Shown here: positions 44,543 to 55,325 of the stretch, in pieces
Position numbering within the stretch: position 1 is the stretch's first letter
How the letters are laid out: every line of letters starts with the position of its first letter
Assembly: GCF_003056405.1 (NCBI RefSeq)
Contig: NZ_PYVZ01000001.1
Location: 62,001 to 126,000, forward strand
Length of the DNA stretch: 64,000 nt
Direction: 5' to 3'
Origin: Devosia indica
Lineage (GTDB): Bacteria; Pseudomonadota; Alphaproteobacteria; Rhizobiales; Devosiaceae
The notes under the pieces: generated by a model
Told to the model about the DNA's origin: nothing
Seen by the model: only the letters and a program-made list of their open reading frames with translations
The model's database searches: none
Translations under genes and position numbers: made by a program

Positions 44543-45411
44543 TTGACGGCCCCGGAGGTCATGCCGGCGATGAACTGCCGCGAGAGCACGATGTAGATCA
44601 GGATGATCGGCGCGGCAGACAGGGTCAGGCCGGAGAACAGCACGCCCCAATCGGTGGTATATTCACCCATGAAGGTGGTCAGGCCCTGCGGCAGGGTCTT
44701 GAGATCATCGTTCTGGATGAAGACCAGGGGGAAGAAGAAGTCGTTCCAGATCGGCACGACGTTCTGGATGCCGGCGATGACCATGGCGGGCCGCACCAGA
44801 GGCAGCATGATAGACCACATGATGCGCGCTTCGGAGGCGCCATCCATGCGTGCGGCGTCTTCGAGCTCATTGGGCAGGGTGCGGATGAAACCGGTCATGA
44901 TGAAGACCGTCGTGGGCAGGCCCATGGCGGTATAGACGAAGATCAGCGAGAGCTGATTGTTGAGGATGGAGAGGTCGCGCATCAGCATGAAGAGCGGGAT
45001 GATGGCGAGCTTTAGTGGCAGGGTCAGCCCGGCCAGGAAGAACATCAGGATGAAGTTCGAGCCGGTGAAGGCATAGCGGCCAATGGCATAGGCCGCCATG
45101 GTGCCCAGGGTCAGGATCAGCGCCATGGAGGCGCCGGTGACGACGAAGGAATTGAGCAGGTAGCGCAGGAAATTGGTCTGGGTCCAGATTTTCACGAAGT
45201 TGCTGACTTGCGTGAAATCGGGAATGCCGAAAGGCGACTGGAAGATCTGCGGCGTGGTCTTGAAGGCCGAGAACACCATGATGACGATGGGCGCCAGCAT
45301 AATGATGGTGTTGGCGATCAGGATGATCTGCAACAGCCCGTCGCGACCCAGCGTGCCCAGAATGCCCCTGCGGTCCTGATAGGCCATGGCGGTCGTGGTC
45401 GCGGTGCTCAT
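44539..45411 (-). CDS. sugar ABC transporter permease (MalG type)
   Basis: This 290-residue permease has six helices and the EAA loop ELEDAARMDGASEARIMWSIMLPLVRPA typical of carbohydrate importers of the CUT1 class. Its start overlaps the MalF-type permease stop by four bases. Confidence 0.92.
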   Translation of the reverse strand: MSTATTTAMAYQDRRGILGTLGRDGLLQIILIANTIIMLAPIVIMVFSAFKTTPQIFQSPFGIPDFTQVSNFVKIWTQTNFLRYLLNSFVVTGASMALILTLGTMAAYAIGRYAFTGSNFILMFFLAGLTLPLKLAIIPLFMLMRDLSILNNQLSLIFVYTAMGLPTTVFIMTGFIRTLPNELEDAARMDGASEARIMWSIMLPLVRPAMVIAGIQNVVPIWNDFFFPLVFIQNDDLKTLPQGLTTFMGEYTTDWGVLFSGLTLSAAPIILIYIVLSRQFIAGMTSGAVK

Positions 45412-46328
45412 ATCTGGATCTCCCGGGCGCGCAGGCGCACGGTGATGACCGTGGCGATGGCGGCGATGAAGAGGAAAATCAGCACGGCCAGGGCCGAACC
45501 GAGGCCGAAATCCTGCTGGCCGGCAGACACATTGCCAAAGGCCGTGCGGTAGAAATAGAGCCCCAGCACATCGGTCGAGCCAAAGGGCGACCCGTCCAGC
45601 CCACCCATGATGTAGGGCAGCTCAAACCAGTTGAAGGCACCCACGAAGAGCAGGGTGAACACGATGGTGGCGCTGGGCGCGACGAGCGGCCAGACGATCT
45701 GGGTGATCTTGACCCATTCGCTTTCAGTTTCCATGCGCACGGCGTCGAGGATTTCGCCGGGGATGCGCTGCATGCCGGCAAGGAAAACCAGGGTGGGAAA
45801 GCCCACCATATGCCAGGCCTGGGCGGCAATGATGCTCCACAGCGCAGTGCCGCTCTGCCCCAGCCAGGGTTGCGCCAGCCCATCGAGCCCGAGACCGCGC
45901 AGGCTGATGTTCACCACGCCGAACAGCGGGTGATAGAACAGCTTGAACAGATAGGCGACGATGATGGTGGAGAGCACCACGGGCAGGAACACCGCAATGC
46001 GGTGGAAGCGGGCACCGGGCAATTCGCGCCAGAGCGCATAGGCCAGGATGAAGCCCAGCCCGTTCTGCAGCACCATCAGCGCGAAAAAGACAATGATGTT
46101 GTTCTTGAAGGCGTTGAGCGTCCAGCTCCGATAGGGCTCGACGAACAGCACGGTGTGGAAGTTTTCCAGCCCCACGAAATCGAGGCGCTTGAGGCCCTGC
46201 CAATCGAAGAAGGCATAGGCGAAGGCCGAAATGATCGGATAGACGATGAACAGCGCCACAAAGGCCAGTGGCGGCACGATGAGGAAGGTGATCCAGAGGC
46301 CACGGCCTGTCATCCGAAGTTTGGGCAT
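45408..46328 (-). CDS. sugar ABC transporter permease (MalF type)
   Basis: This 306-residue membrane protein (start MPKLRMTGRGLWITFLIVPPLAFVALFIVYPII) has the EAA-like segment IPGEILDAVRMETESEWVKITQIVWPLVAPS. It partners the MalG-type permease in a CUT1 importer. The upstream extension of the frame runs into the palindromic intergenic element and was rejected. Confidence 0.9.
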   Translation of the reverse strand: MPKLRMTGRGLWITFLIVPPLAFVALFIVYPIISAFAYAFFDWQGLKRLDFVGLENFHTVLFVEPYRSWTLNAFKNNIIVFFALMVLQNGLGFILAYALWRELPGARFHRIAVFLPVVLSTIIVAYLFKLFYHPLFGVVNISLRGLGLDGLAQPWLGQSGTALWSIIAAQAWHMVGFPTLVFLAGMQRIPGEILDAVRMETESEWVKITQIVWPLVAPSATIVFTLLFVGAFNWFELPYIMGGLDGSPFGSTDVLGLYFYRTAFGNVSAGQQDFGLGSALAVLIFLFIAAIATVITVRLRAREIQI

Positions 46329-46359
46329 TGGGGCTCGCTTTGAATTTCTGTGAGGGTTC

Positions 46360-46500
46360 ACCCCCACCCAGCCTCCCCCCTGAAGAAGGGGGAGGAGCCG
46401 CATCGAGTATTAGTTGATCTCCTCACACCCACCGGCCGGTCCCTCCCCCTGTCAGGGGGAGGTTAGGTAGGGGTGGGGGTGGCAGGGACATGCCACCCCC
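46360..46500. repeat. BIME/REP-like palindromic element between permease and binding-protein genes
   Basis: Three nested hairpins are present: CCTCCCCC/GGGGGAGG (46372-46395), CCTCCCCCT/AGGGGGAGG (46442-46462) and GGGGGTGGCA/TGCCACCCCC (46475-46500). An outer inverted pair, ACCCCCACCC at 46360-46369 and GGGTGGGGGT at 46471-46480, makes the first two a mirrored doublet. It probably shields the binding-protein mRNA end and lowers read-through to the permeases. Confidence 0.75.
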
Positions 46501-46519
46501 AAGGCGAAGGGAGACCGCC

Positions 46520-47761
46520 TTAGTTCTGGAAGGGCTCGTACCAGGCAGCCAGGCCGGTCGTGAGCACTTCGCCAATGGCTTCAGGCGTGGTTTCGCCGGC
46601 GAACAGCTTCTGCATCTCGCCCTGGATCAGCACCGAGCCGGAGGGCTCGCCATAGCGGAAATGGGCCAGCATCAGATAGGGGATCGAGGACTGGTTCAAC
46701 TCAGCCACTTCGCCCAGCAGCGGGTTGTCGAAGGTGACGCCCGGCACGGTCGAGATGTTGTTGAGCGTATTGGCGAAAGCCTGGCCGAATTCCTGGCTGG
46801 CCAGGTAGTTGACGAAGGTGATCGCGGCATCCTTGTTCGGGGTGGCGGCGTTTACCGCGTAGCCACCGTCGAAATAGACGGCCACCAGCTTTTCGTCCTC
46901 GGCAGTCTCGCCGGGCGCGGCGAACATGCCCAGCTCGATATCCGGGTTCTGGTTCTGGAAATTGGCCAGCTCATAGGAGCCGCCGATGAACATGCCGGCT
47001 AGGCCCGAGGAAAAGAGCTGCTGGGCGGACGGGTAGTCGAGACCGATAAAGCCATCGGGGAAGTAATCGGCGGCGACATCGGCCACGGCAGCCAGGGCAG
47101 AGGTGAAGCGCTCGTCGGTGAAGTCGGTTTCACCGGCGATCAGGTCTTCGTAGAAGTCCTTGCCCATCAGCGAGGAGCCGAGGCCGAAGGTGACGGTCTC
47201 GTTCTGCCAGGCGGTTGCCGTGCCGTTGGCGAAGGGGATGACGCCGGCGTCCTTGAGCGACTGGCCCAGGGCTTCCAGGTCCGCCCAGCTCTGCGGCTCT
47301 TCGAGGCCGTTAGCGTCGAAAATGGCCTTGTTGTAGATGACGAACTGGGTCTGGCTGGCAAAGGGCACGGCATAGACCTGGCCGTCCGAGCGCATGCTTT
47401 CAGCCGCCAGCGAGGCGGCGGAGAAATCGGCCAGGGCCGGCACGGTTTCGGTGCTCAGGGGCTCGAGATAGCCGGCCGAAGCGACGTTTTCGAGGCCGCC
47501 ATAAGCGCGCACCATGGCCAGGTCCGGCCCGGTGCCACCGGCCAGGGCGGTGGACAGGATGGTGTTGTAATTGGTGGCTTCGAAGGTCTCGAAGGTCACG
47601 GTGATGCCCGGATTGGCCGCCTCGAACGTCTCGATGAACTGTTCATAGGCCGCGCGGTCTTCCTGGCGCCAGCTCCACAGGGTCAGGTCCTGGGCGAATG
47701 CGGGGGCAGCGACGAGCACGGCTCCCAGGGCCGCGCCGATGCGTATCAGATTGGTCTTCAT
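46520..47761 (-). CDS. sugar ABC transporter substrate-binding protein (CUT1)
   Basis: This 413-residue periplasmic binding protein has a Sec signal peptide (MKTNLIRIGAALGAVLVAAPAFAQ) and the extracellular solute-binding family 1 pattern (LTLWSWRQEDRAAYEQFIETFEAANPGITV; GGSYELANFQ). With the nearby kinase, NanE and MurQ, MurNAc, GlcNAc or a GlcNAc-MurNAc disaccharide is the likely ligand; that is inference. It is the second gene of its operon, 53 bases after the ATPase. Confidence 0.88.
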   Translation of the reverse strand: MKTNLIRIGAALGAVLVAAPAFAQDLTLWSWRQEDRAAYEQFIETFEAANPGITVTFETFEATNYNTILSTALAGGTGPDLAMVRAYGGLENVASAGYLEPLSTETVPALADFSAASLAAESMRSDGQVYAVPFASQTQFVIYNKAIFDANGLEEPQSWADLEALGQSLKDAGVIPFANGTATAWQNETVTFGLGSSLMGKDFYEDLIAGETDFTDERFTSALAAVADVAADYFPDGFIGLDYPSAQQLFSSGLAGMFIGGSYELANFQNQNPDIELGMFAAPGETAEDEKLVAVYFDGGYAVNAATPNKDAAITFVNYLASQEFGQAFANTLNNISTVPGVTFDNPLLGEVAELNQSSIPYLMLAHFRYGEPSGSVLIQGEMQKLFAGETTPEAIGEVLTTGLAAWYEPFQN

Positions 47762-47814
47762 GGAGTTCCCTCTCCTTGCGAGTTCTCTTTGGTGGTCGTG
47801 TCCCGGCGCCCGGT

Positions 47815-48876
<1,062 letters not shown>

Positions 48877-48943
48877 TTGCTCTCTCCGTCCATCCCGCCG
48901 GTGGCAGGTCCCCTGGGCAGGCCACCCTCATGCCTGCATGTTT

Positions 48944-48958
48944 GGAATAGTAAATTCC
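48944..48958. promoter_or_regulatory. candidate RpiR operator 1 (GGAAT-N5-ATTCC) upstream of the ugpC-like gene
   Basis: A perfect inverted repeat, 68 bases from the ATPase start. It matches the site at 50038-50052 in front of murQ. A weaker copy lies 32 bases away at 48976-48990. Confidence 0.72.
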
Positions 48959-48975
48959 TACAATTCATCATGTCA

Positions 48976-48990
48976 AGAATATTAAATTAC
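48976..48990. promoter_or_regulatory. candidate RpiR operator 1b, degenerate copy (AGAAT-N5-ATTAC)
   Basis: Eight of ten arm bases match GGAAT-N5-ATTCC. It starts exactly 32 bases after operator 1, about three helical turns, so a tetramer could bridge both. Confidence 0.6.
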
Positions 48991-49050
48991 ATCCCGGACG
49001 CATCGACATGACCGGCGGCCGGCTGCGCCGAGGCGCCGATTGTGCAGTGG

Positions 49051-49902
49051 CTAGCGAGCCTTGAGCACCGTCACGGCGGTTTCGGAATTGTGGATAAAGT
49101 CATGCGCGTCCGCCTGCATGCGGATCATCAGGATGAACAGCATGTCCATCAGCATCAATTGCGCATCGCGCGAGGTGATCGCCGAGGAACGCACCCGCTC
49201 TTCATCGGCCACGGTAAAGAGATGAATATCGGCCAGCTCGAGCAGGGGGTTGGGCTGCAATCCGGTCATCGAAATCACCGTGGCGCCACGCTGCCGGGCA
49301 ATCTCGGCAATACGCAGGGTTTCCACGCTGCGGCCGGAATGGGACAGGGCAAAGAGCACATCGGCCGCGTTGAGCGCCGAGGCATTGGAGATCTGGATAT
49401 GGCTGTCGCTGTCGATCAGCGCCATGCGCCCCAGCTTGAGCAGCTTGTAGGAAAAGTCCTTGGCCACCAGCGACGAGGCCCCAACGCCGGCGAGCTGGAT
49501 TTTCCGGGCATTGACCAGGGATTGCAGCGCCAGATCAATGGTCTGCTCATTGTTGGCGGCCAGGGTTTCGCGCATCGAGAGCAGCTTGGAGCCGATCAGC
49601 TTTTGCAGGATGGTGACATAGCTGTCGCTCGCATCGATCGAGCCATGGATGACCCCGCCAGGGGCATGCCATTCGAGTGCCTTGGCCTTGTTCACGGCCA
49701 GCTTGAGCTGCTGGTAGCCGGCATAGCCCAGCTTCTGGCTGAACTTGACGACGCTGGACTGGCTGCGCCCGGTTGCTTCTGCCAGGGCTGCCGATGACAG
49801 GGTCAGCATCTGCTCGGGATGGTCGATGATGAACTGGGCGATCTGGCGATCGGCCTGGGTCATGGTGTCCAGCTTGGCGCTGAGGACCTTGAGTATCGAC
49901 AT
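49051..49902 (-). CDS. RpiR/MurR-family transcriptional regulator
   Basis: This 283-residue regulator has an N-terminal RpiR helix-turn-helix (SSAALAEATGRSQSSVVKFSQKLGYAGYQQLKLAV) and a SIS phosphosugar-binding domain (about residues 120-260; IQLAGVGASSLVAKDFSYKL, FALSHSGRSVETL). E. coli MurR, of this family, senses MurNAc-6-P and represses murQP. Here it lies between the sugar uptake operon and murQ, with matching inverted repeats on both sides, so a MurNAc-6-P or GlcNAc-6-P sensor is likely. Confidence 0.88.
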   Translation of the reverse strand: MSILKVLSAKLDTMTQADRQIAQFIIDHPEQMLTLSSAALAEATGRSQSSVVKFSQKLGYAGYQQLKLAVNKAKALEWHAPGGVIHGSIDASDSYVTILQKLIGSKLLSMRETLAANNEQTIDLALQSLVNARKIQLAGVGASSLVAKDFSYKLLKLGRMALIDSDSHIQISNASALNAADVLFALSHSGRSVETLRIAEIARQRGATVISMTGLQPNPLLELADIHLFTVADEERVRSSAITSRDAQLMLMDMLFILMIRMQADAHDFIHNSETAVTVLKAR

Positions 49903-50037
49903 TTGCGTTCCCGTGCCGCCGGCCCACCCGCCTCGTGTTTCGAGGACTAAAGCCGACCTCCCTCAAATTGCAACCTGCTTATGTCCCGGTGCTCCGCTTG
50001 TCTCGCCAGAGACATATCCCCAGGGCATCATCAATTT

Positions 50038-50052
50038 GGAATACAATATTCC
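50038..50052. promoter_or_regulatory. candidate RpiR operator 2 (GGAAT-N5-ATTCC) between rpiR and murQ
   Basis: A perfect inverted repeat (extended core GGAATA-CAA-TATTCC) in the 213-base rpiR-murQ intergenic region. Same arms and spacer as operator 1. Confidence 0.75.
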
Positions 50053-50069
50053 ATGTCGCGTTGACACCC

Positions 50070-50084
50070 GGAATATTCACTTCT
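50070..50084. promoter_or_regulatory. candidate RpiR operator 2b, degenerate copy (GGAAT-N5-CTTCT)
   Basis: Eight of ten arm bases match, and it again starts exactly 32 bases from the perfect site. It lies 32 bases before the murQ start. Confidence 0.6.
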
Positions 50085-50115
50085 AGCATCACTGCGGAAT
50101 TTGAGCATAGGCACA

Positions 50116-51051
<936 letters not shown>

Positions 51052-51064
51052 GCAGGGCGGCGCA

Positions 51065-51556
51065 ATGGATCTGCTCGTCAATCTTTATAGCCGCAAGCTG
51101 GCTGACCTGGCCAGGCGCACCGAAAATGTGGAGGCGACCATTCGCGTTGCCCTGCCGCCCGAACAGCACATCATCAAGGATTGGGTGCGCACCCATTTCT
51201 CCGAATATTGGGTGAGCGAAGTCAGCGCGGCCATGGCGCATCAGCCGCCCGGCTGCCTGATTGCCACCGTGGATGGCCAGCTTGTCGGCTTTGCCTGTTA
51301 TGACGCCACGGCGCGCGGCTTTTTTGGCCCCACGGGCGTGTCCGAGGACCAGCGCGGCAAGGGTATCGGGCTGGCGCTGTTTCACCAGGCCCTGATGGCG
51401 ATGAAAGCGCAAGGCTATGCCTATGCCATCGTCGGCTCGGCAGGACCGGTTGATTTCTACGTCAATGCCGCAGGCGCCCTGCCGATCCCGTCAGACCAGG
51501 AAGACATCTATCAGGGCCTGTTGCGCATCACGCCAAAGGCCGGGGACCAATCGTAA
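51065..51556 (+). CDS. GNAT-family N-acetyltransferase
   Basis: This 163-residue acetyltransferase has the acetyl-CoA pyrophosphate loop GVSEDQRGKGIGLALFHQAL and a GSAGPVDFYVNAAG segment. ATG 51065 lies 13 bases after murQ and its stop overlaps the nagZ start (TAATG). Between two cell-wall recycling genes, it may acetylate an amino sugar or muropeptide-derived amine. Substrate unknown. Confidence 0.8.
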   Translation: MDLLVNLYSRKLADLARRTENVEATIRVALPPEQHIIKDWVRTHFSEYWVSEVSAAMAHQPPGCLIATVDGQLVGFACYDATARGFFGPTGVSEDQRGKGIGLALFHQALMAMKAQGYAYAIVGSAGPVDFYVNAAGALPIPSDQEDIYQGLLRITPKAGDQS

Positions 51557-52578
51557 TGCCCGCTACCCCTCTCGCGCTCTTTGTCGGCATGCCGGGTCTG
51601 GAGCTCTCGCCTTCGGAAGTTGCGTTCTTCCGTGAAACCAATCCCTTTGGCCTGTTCCTGTTCAAGCGTAATCTGGACAATCCCGAGCAAATCAAACGGC
51701 TGGTCGCCCAGTTCCGGGACGCGGTGGGCCGCGAAGACGCGCCGGTCTATATCGACCAGGAAGGTGGCCGCGTGCAGCGGCTCGACAATGGCAACTGGCC
51801 GCTGTTCCGCTCTCTTGGAGATTTCGGCGCGCTGGCCCGCAAGGACCTTGAAACCGGCAAGCATGCGCTACGCCTGTCGAGCCTGGCCATGGGGACCATG
51901 CTGAGCGAATTGGGGCTGGGCAGCGGCACCACGCCGGTGGTCGATCTGGCGCGGCAGGACACCCATAATGTCATCGGCAACCGATCATTCGGTGACGACC
52001 CCGACCTGGTCATCACGCTGGGCCAGGTGGTGGTGGATGCCATGCTCGAAGTCGGCTCGATGCCGATCTTCAAGCACATTCCCGGCTATGGCCGGGTGAG
52101 CGTTGATCCGCATTTCGACTGCCCGGTGGTCGGGGCCAGCGTGGAGGACATGGCGGGCAGCGATTTCCGGCCCTTCGTCGCGCTCAAGGACGCGCCTTGG
52201 GCGATGGTGGCACATCTCGTCTTCACGCAGATCGACAAGGACCGACCCGCCTCGGTGTCGCCCGTGGTCTGCGAGATGATCCGCAGAGACCTCGGCTTTG
52301 ATGGCGTGATCATCACCGACTGCCTCACCATGGAGGCGCTTTCCGGAACCTGGCCGGAGCGGGTGCGCGCTGCGCTCGATGCCGGTTACGACATTGCCCT
52401 GCACAGCCAGGGCGATCTGGCCGCCAGCGAGGCGGCGGCCAAAGCGGCCCGGCCGCTCAGTACACAAAGCCTCGCCCGCATTGAACGCGCCCAGAAACGG
52501 CTCGGATCGCATCGCCACGACGTGCAGGCCCTGCATGCCGAGGTCGAGGGAATTTTCAGGGAGAACGGCTTCGCCTGA
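51556..52578 (+). CDS. nagZ: beta-N-acetylhexosaminidase, NagZ-like (GH3)
   Basis: This 340-residue family 3 glycosidase would remove GlcNAc from GlcNAc-(anhydro)MurNAc peptides. Motifs are FKRNLDNPEQIKRL, YIDQEGGRVQRL, FKHIPGYGRVSVDPH, and VIITDCLTMEAL with the nucleophile Asp. Two usual residues differ: the canonical KHFPGHG reads KHIPGYG and SDDL reads TDCL. The catalytic histidine of the DSH loop is kept as DPH. No signal peptide, so cytosolic. It may be a variant NagZ with altered specificity. Confidence 0.85.
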   Translation: MPATPLALFVGMPGLELSPSEVAFFRETNPFGLFLFKRNLDNPEQIKRLVAQFRDAVGREDAPVYIDQEGGRVQRLDNGNWPLFRSLGDFGALARKDLETGKHALRLSSLAMGTMLSELGLGSGTTPVVDLARQDTHNVIGNRSFGDDPDLVITLGQVVVDAMLEVGSMPIFKHIPGYGRVSVDPHFDCPVVGASVEDMAGSDFRPFVALKDAPWAMVAHLVFTQIDKDRPASVSPVVCEMIRRDLGFDGVIITDCLTMEALSGTWPERVRAALDAGYDIALHSQGDLAASEAAAKAARPLSTQSLARIERAQKRLGSHRHDVQALHAEVEGIFRENGFA

Positions 52579-52612
52579 GGGCGGGCCCTTGTAGCAAGGA
52601 GAGACTTTCACA

Positions 52613-54280
52613 ATGACCAGAACTTCATGGATCGCAGCCGCGTCCGTGCTGGCCCTGCTGGCCGCAGCACCGGCCCAGGCGCAGGATGCCAGCGGCAATG
52701 TGCTGACGCTCGCTTCCGAGCAGACCACCACTTTCGTGCGCAATTTCAACCCGTTCGGCCAGACATCGGCGCGCTACACCACGCTGGACTTCATGTATGA
52801 GCCGCTGGTGGTGTTCAACCGCCTCAAGGGCAATGAACCCCACTATCGCCTGGCCGAAAGCTTCGAGCTGGCCGATGACCTGATGTCGATCACCTTCGTC
52901 CTGCGCGAGGGCCTGAAGTGGTCGGATGGCGAAGCGCTGACCGCCGACGACGTGGTTTTCACCTACGACTATATTGCCAAGTTCCCGGCGCTCGACTTCA
53001 TCTCGATCGGCGCGCAGCTCGAAAGCGTGGAAAGGGTCGATGAGCGCACCGTCACCTTCCACCTCAAGGAAGCCAATTCGCTGATCGCCAACACCATTGT
53101 GGGCATGCCGATCATCCCCGAGCATGTCTGGGCCGAGATCGAAGATCCGGTGACCTTTGCCAATGAAAACCCGGTGGGTTCCGGCCCGATGACCGAGATC
53201 ACCCGTTTCACCCCCCAGGTCTATGAGCAGTGCGCCAACCCGCATTACTGGGACGCGGACAATCTCGACGTGGACTGCCTGCGCATGCCGCAGCTTGCCG
53301 ACAATCCGCAGGTGCTGGCCGCGCTTGCCGATGGCACGCTGGACTGGGCCACGAGCTTCATTCCCGACATTGACAACACCTTTGTCGCCAAGGATCCCGA
53401 GCACCACAAATACTGGTTCACCCCATCGAGCCTGGTGTCGTTCCAGATCAGCATGGTCACGCCGGACGAGAACAACCGCAAGGCGTTCAACGATGTGAAC
53501 TTCCGCCGCGCGCTCTCCATGCTGATCGACCGCCAGACCATCGTGGACATTGCCGGCTATGGCTATCCACTGGTCAATGACGATCCGGCCTCGCTGGGCG
53601 AGCTCTATGCCTCCTTCGCCAATCCCGAGGTCGAGGCGCAATATGGCCAGTATGGCCAGTTCGACCTGGAGGCCGGCATGGCGCTGCTCGATGAGAGCGG
53701 CTATGTCGACGCCGATGGCGACGGGTTCCGTGACAATCCCGATGGCACCCCGATCGCCATCGACATCATGGTGCCCAATGGCTGGACCGACTGGATCGAT
53801 GCGGTGCAGATCGCCATGGAAAGCCTCAGCGAAGCCGGGCTCAATGTGAAGATGAGCACGCCGGAAGCTGCCGTCTGGACCTCGGGCCTGATCGCGGGCG
53901 AGTATTCGATGACGCTCAACGCACTGGCCTCGGCGGCCAATCCGTACTTCCCCTATATCCGCTCGTTCAATCCGAACGATTTCGGCAAGTCGCGCTTCAC
54001 CGCGCCACATTGGGAGAATGAGGAGCTCAGCGCTCTGCTGGCCGAATACACCCAGATCAAGGACCCGGCGGAAGCCAAGGCGGTGATGGACCAGGCCCAG
54101 ATGATCGTGGCCGAGAACATGCCGATCATCCCGGTCTATAACAGCCCGTCCTTCTACGAGTACAACACGAGCCGCTTTACTGGCTGGGCCGACGCCGAGA
54201 ACCCCAAATACTCGCCCGTCGTCTCCAACGCCAACCCGGCCCGCCTGCTGCAACTGCTCGATCTCGAACCGGTCGAGTAA
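52613..54280 (+). CDS. ABC transporter substrate-binding protein, family 5 (peptide/oligosaccharide)
   Basis: This 555-residue periplasmic protein has a signal peptide (MTRTSWIAAASVLALLAAAPAQAQ) and the SBP family 5 fold (LREGLKWSDGEALTADDVVFTYDYI; RRALSMLIDRQTIVDIAG). The segment DADGDGFRDNPDG looks like a Ca-binding loop and is common in oligosaccharide-binding members. Context favours muropeptides or murein peptides as ligand. It leads a complete importer operon following nagZ by 34 bases. Confidence 0.88.
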   Translation: MTRTSWIAAASVLALLAAAPAQAQDASGNVLTLASEQTTTFVRNFNPFGQTSARYTTLDFMYEPLVVFNRLKGNEPHYRLAESFELADDLMSITFVLREGLKWSDGEALTADDVVFTYDYIAKFPALDFISIGAQLESVERVDERTVTFHLKEANSLIANTIVGMPIIPEHVWAEIEDPVTFANENPVGSGPMTEITRFTPQVYEQCANPHYWDADNLDVDCLRMPQLADNPQVLAALADGTLDWATSFIPDIDNTFVAKDPEHHKYWFTPSSLVSFQISMVTPDENNRKAFNDVNFRRALSMLIDRQTIVDIAGYGYPLVNDDPASLGELYASFANPEVEAQYGQYGQFDLEAGMALLDESGYVDADGDGFRDNPDGTPIAIDIMVPNGWTDWIDAVQIAMESLSEAGLNVKMSTPEAAVWTSGLIAGEYSMTLNALASAANPYFPYIRSFNPNDFGKSRFTAPHWENEELSALLAEYTQIKDPAEAKAVMDQAQMIVAENMPIIPVYNSPSFYEYNTSRFTGWADAENPKYSPVVSNANPARLLQLLDLEPVE

Positions 54281-54295
54281 GGCCAACCCACCAAT

Positions 54296-54319
54296 GGAGG
54301 TGCGCCACGGCGCGCCTCC
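54296..54319. other. intercistronic hairpin after the family-5 binding protein gene
   Basis: GGAGG-T-GCGCC pairs with GGCGC-G-CCTCC in the 63-base gap before the permease gene. No T-run follows. It probably stabilises the upstream mRNA end and lowers permease expression. Confidence 0.6.
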
Positions 54320-54343
54320 CCTTACCTGGAAGGACACATCACC

Positions 54344-55321
54344 ATGGCCTTTTTGCTGCGGCGACTGGCGTTCTACCTGGCGGCGTTTCTGGTCGCAGCC
54401 ACCATCAATTTCTTCCTGCCCCGGCTGATGCCGGGCGATCCGATCCAGATCATGTTCGCCAGTGCCGGCTCGGAACTGAGCCTGGAAAATCTCAACGCGC
54501 TCAAGCTGACCTTCGGCTTTATCGATGCGCCGCTGCACGAACAATATTTCGCCTATCTGCAGAGCGTTTTTACCGGTGATCTCGGGCGCTCGATCAAATA
54601 TTTCCCCCTGCCGGTGACCGAACTGCTCGGCCGGGCGCTGGTCTGGACCGTTGGCCTGATGGGGATTGCCACCGTGATCGCCTTTACCCTTGGCAGCCTG
54701 CTTGGCGTGTTCGCCGCCTGGCGCCGGGGGCGGCTGATCGACTCGGTCATTTCGCTGACCGCCATCTTTTCAAGCTCGGTGCCGGCCGTGGTGGTGTCGC
54801 TGATCATGCTGTTCGTGTTCGGCTATACGCTGGGCTGGTTCCCCAATGGCTATGCGGCCGATCCGCTGATCGATCCGGCCTGGAACTGGGAATACATCTC
54901 GAGCGTCCTTTATCATGGCACCCTGCCCATGGTGACGCTGGTCTTCGTGCTGATGGGCGGCTTTGCAGTCACCATGCGCAACAACATGATCAACCTCCTG
55001 GGCGAAGACTATATCGTGATGGCCCGAGCCAAGGGGCTCTCGGACAATAATGTCATGCTCTGGTATGCGGCACGCAATGCGCTGCTGCCCACGGTATCGA
55101 GCCTCGCCATTGCCATTGGCACGGTGCTGGGCGGGTCGCTGGTGACCGAGGTGGTGTTCAACTATCCGGGGCTCGGCAATACGCTCTACCAGGCCATCAT
55201 TGCCCGCGACTATCCGGTCATCCAGGGTCAGCTGCTGATCATGACCGCCGCCATGCTGATTTCCAATTTCGTCGTCGATCTGAGCTATGTGCTGCTCGAT
55301 CCGCGTCTCAAGAAGGCCTGA
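54344..55321 (+). CDS. peptide-type ABC transporter permease (DppB family)
   Basis: This 325-residue permease has six helices, the N-terminal FFLPRLMPGDPIQIMF segment and the EAA loop MARAKGLSDNNVMLWYAARNALLP. It pairs with the DppC-type permease four bases downstream. Confidence 0.92.
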   Translation: MAFLLRRLAFYLAAFLVAATINFFLPRLMPGDPIQIMFASAGSELSLENLNALKLTFGFIDAPLHEQYFAYLQSVFTGDLGRSIKYFPLPVTELLGRALVWTVGLMGIATVIAFTLGSLLGVFAAWRRGRLIDSVISLTAIFSSSVPAVVVSLIMLFVFGYTLGWFPNGYAADPLIDPAWNWEYISSVLYHGTLPMVTLVFVLMGGFAVTMRNNMINLLGEDYIVMARAKGLSDNNVMLWYAARNALLPTVSSLAIAIGTVLGGSLVTEVVFNYPGLGNTLYQAIIARDYPVIQGQLLIMTAAMLISNFVVDLSYVLLDPRLKKA

Positions 55322-55325
55322 CGCG

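Noticed and set aside
52625..54544. 639-codon open frame on the minus strand
   Set aside because: Antisense to the family-5 binding-protein gene, with no recognisable domain or ribosome site.
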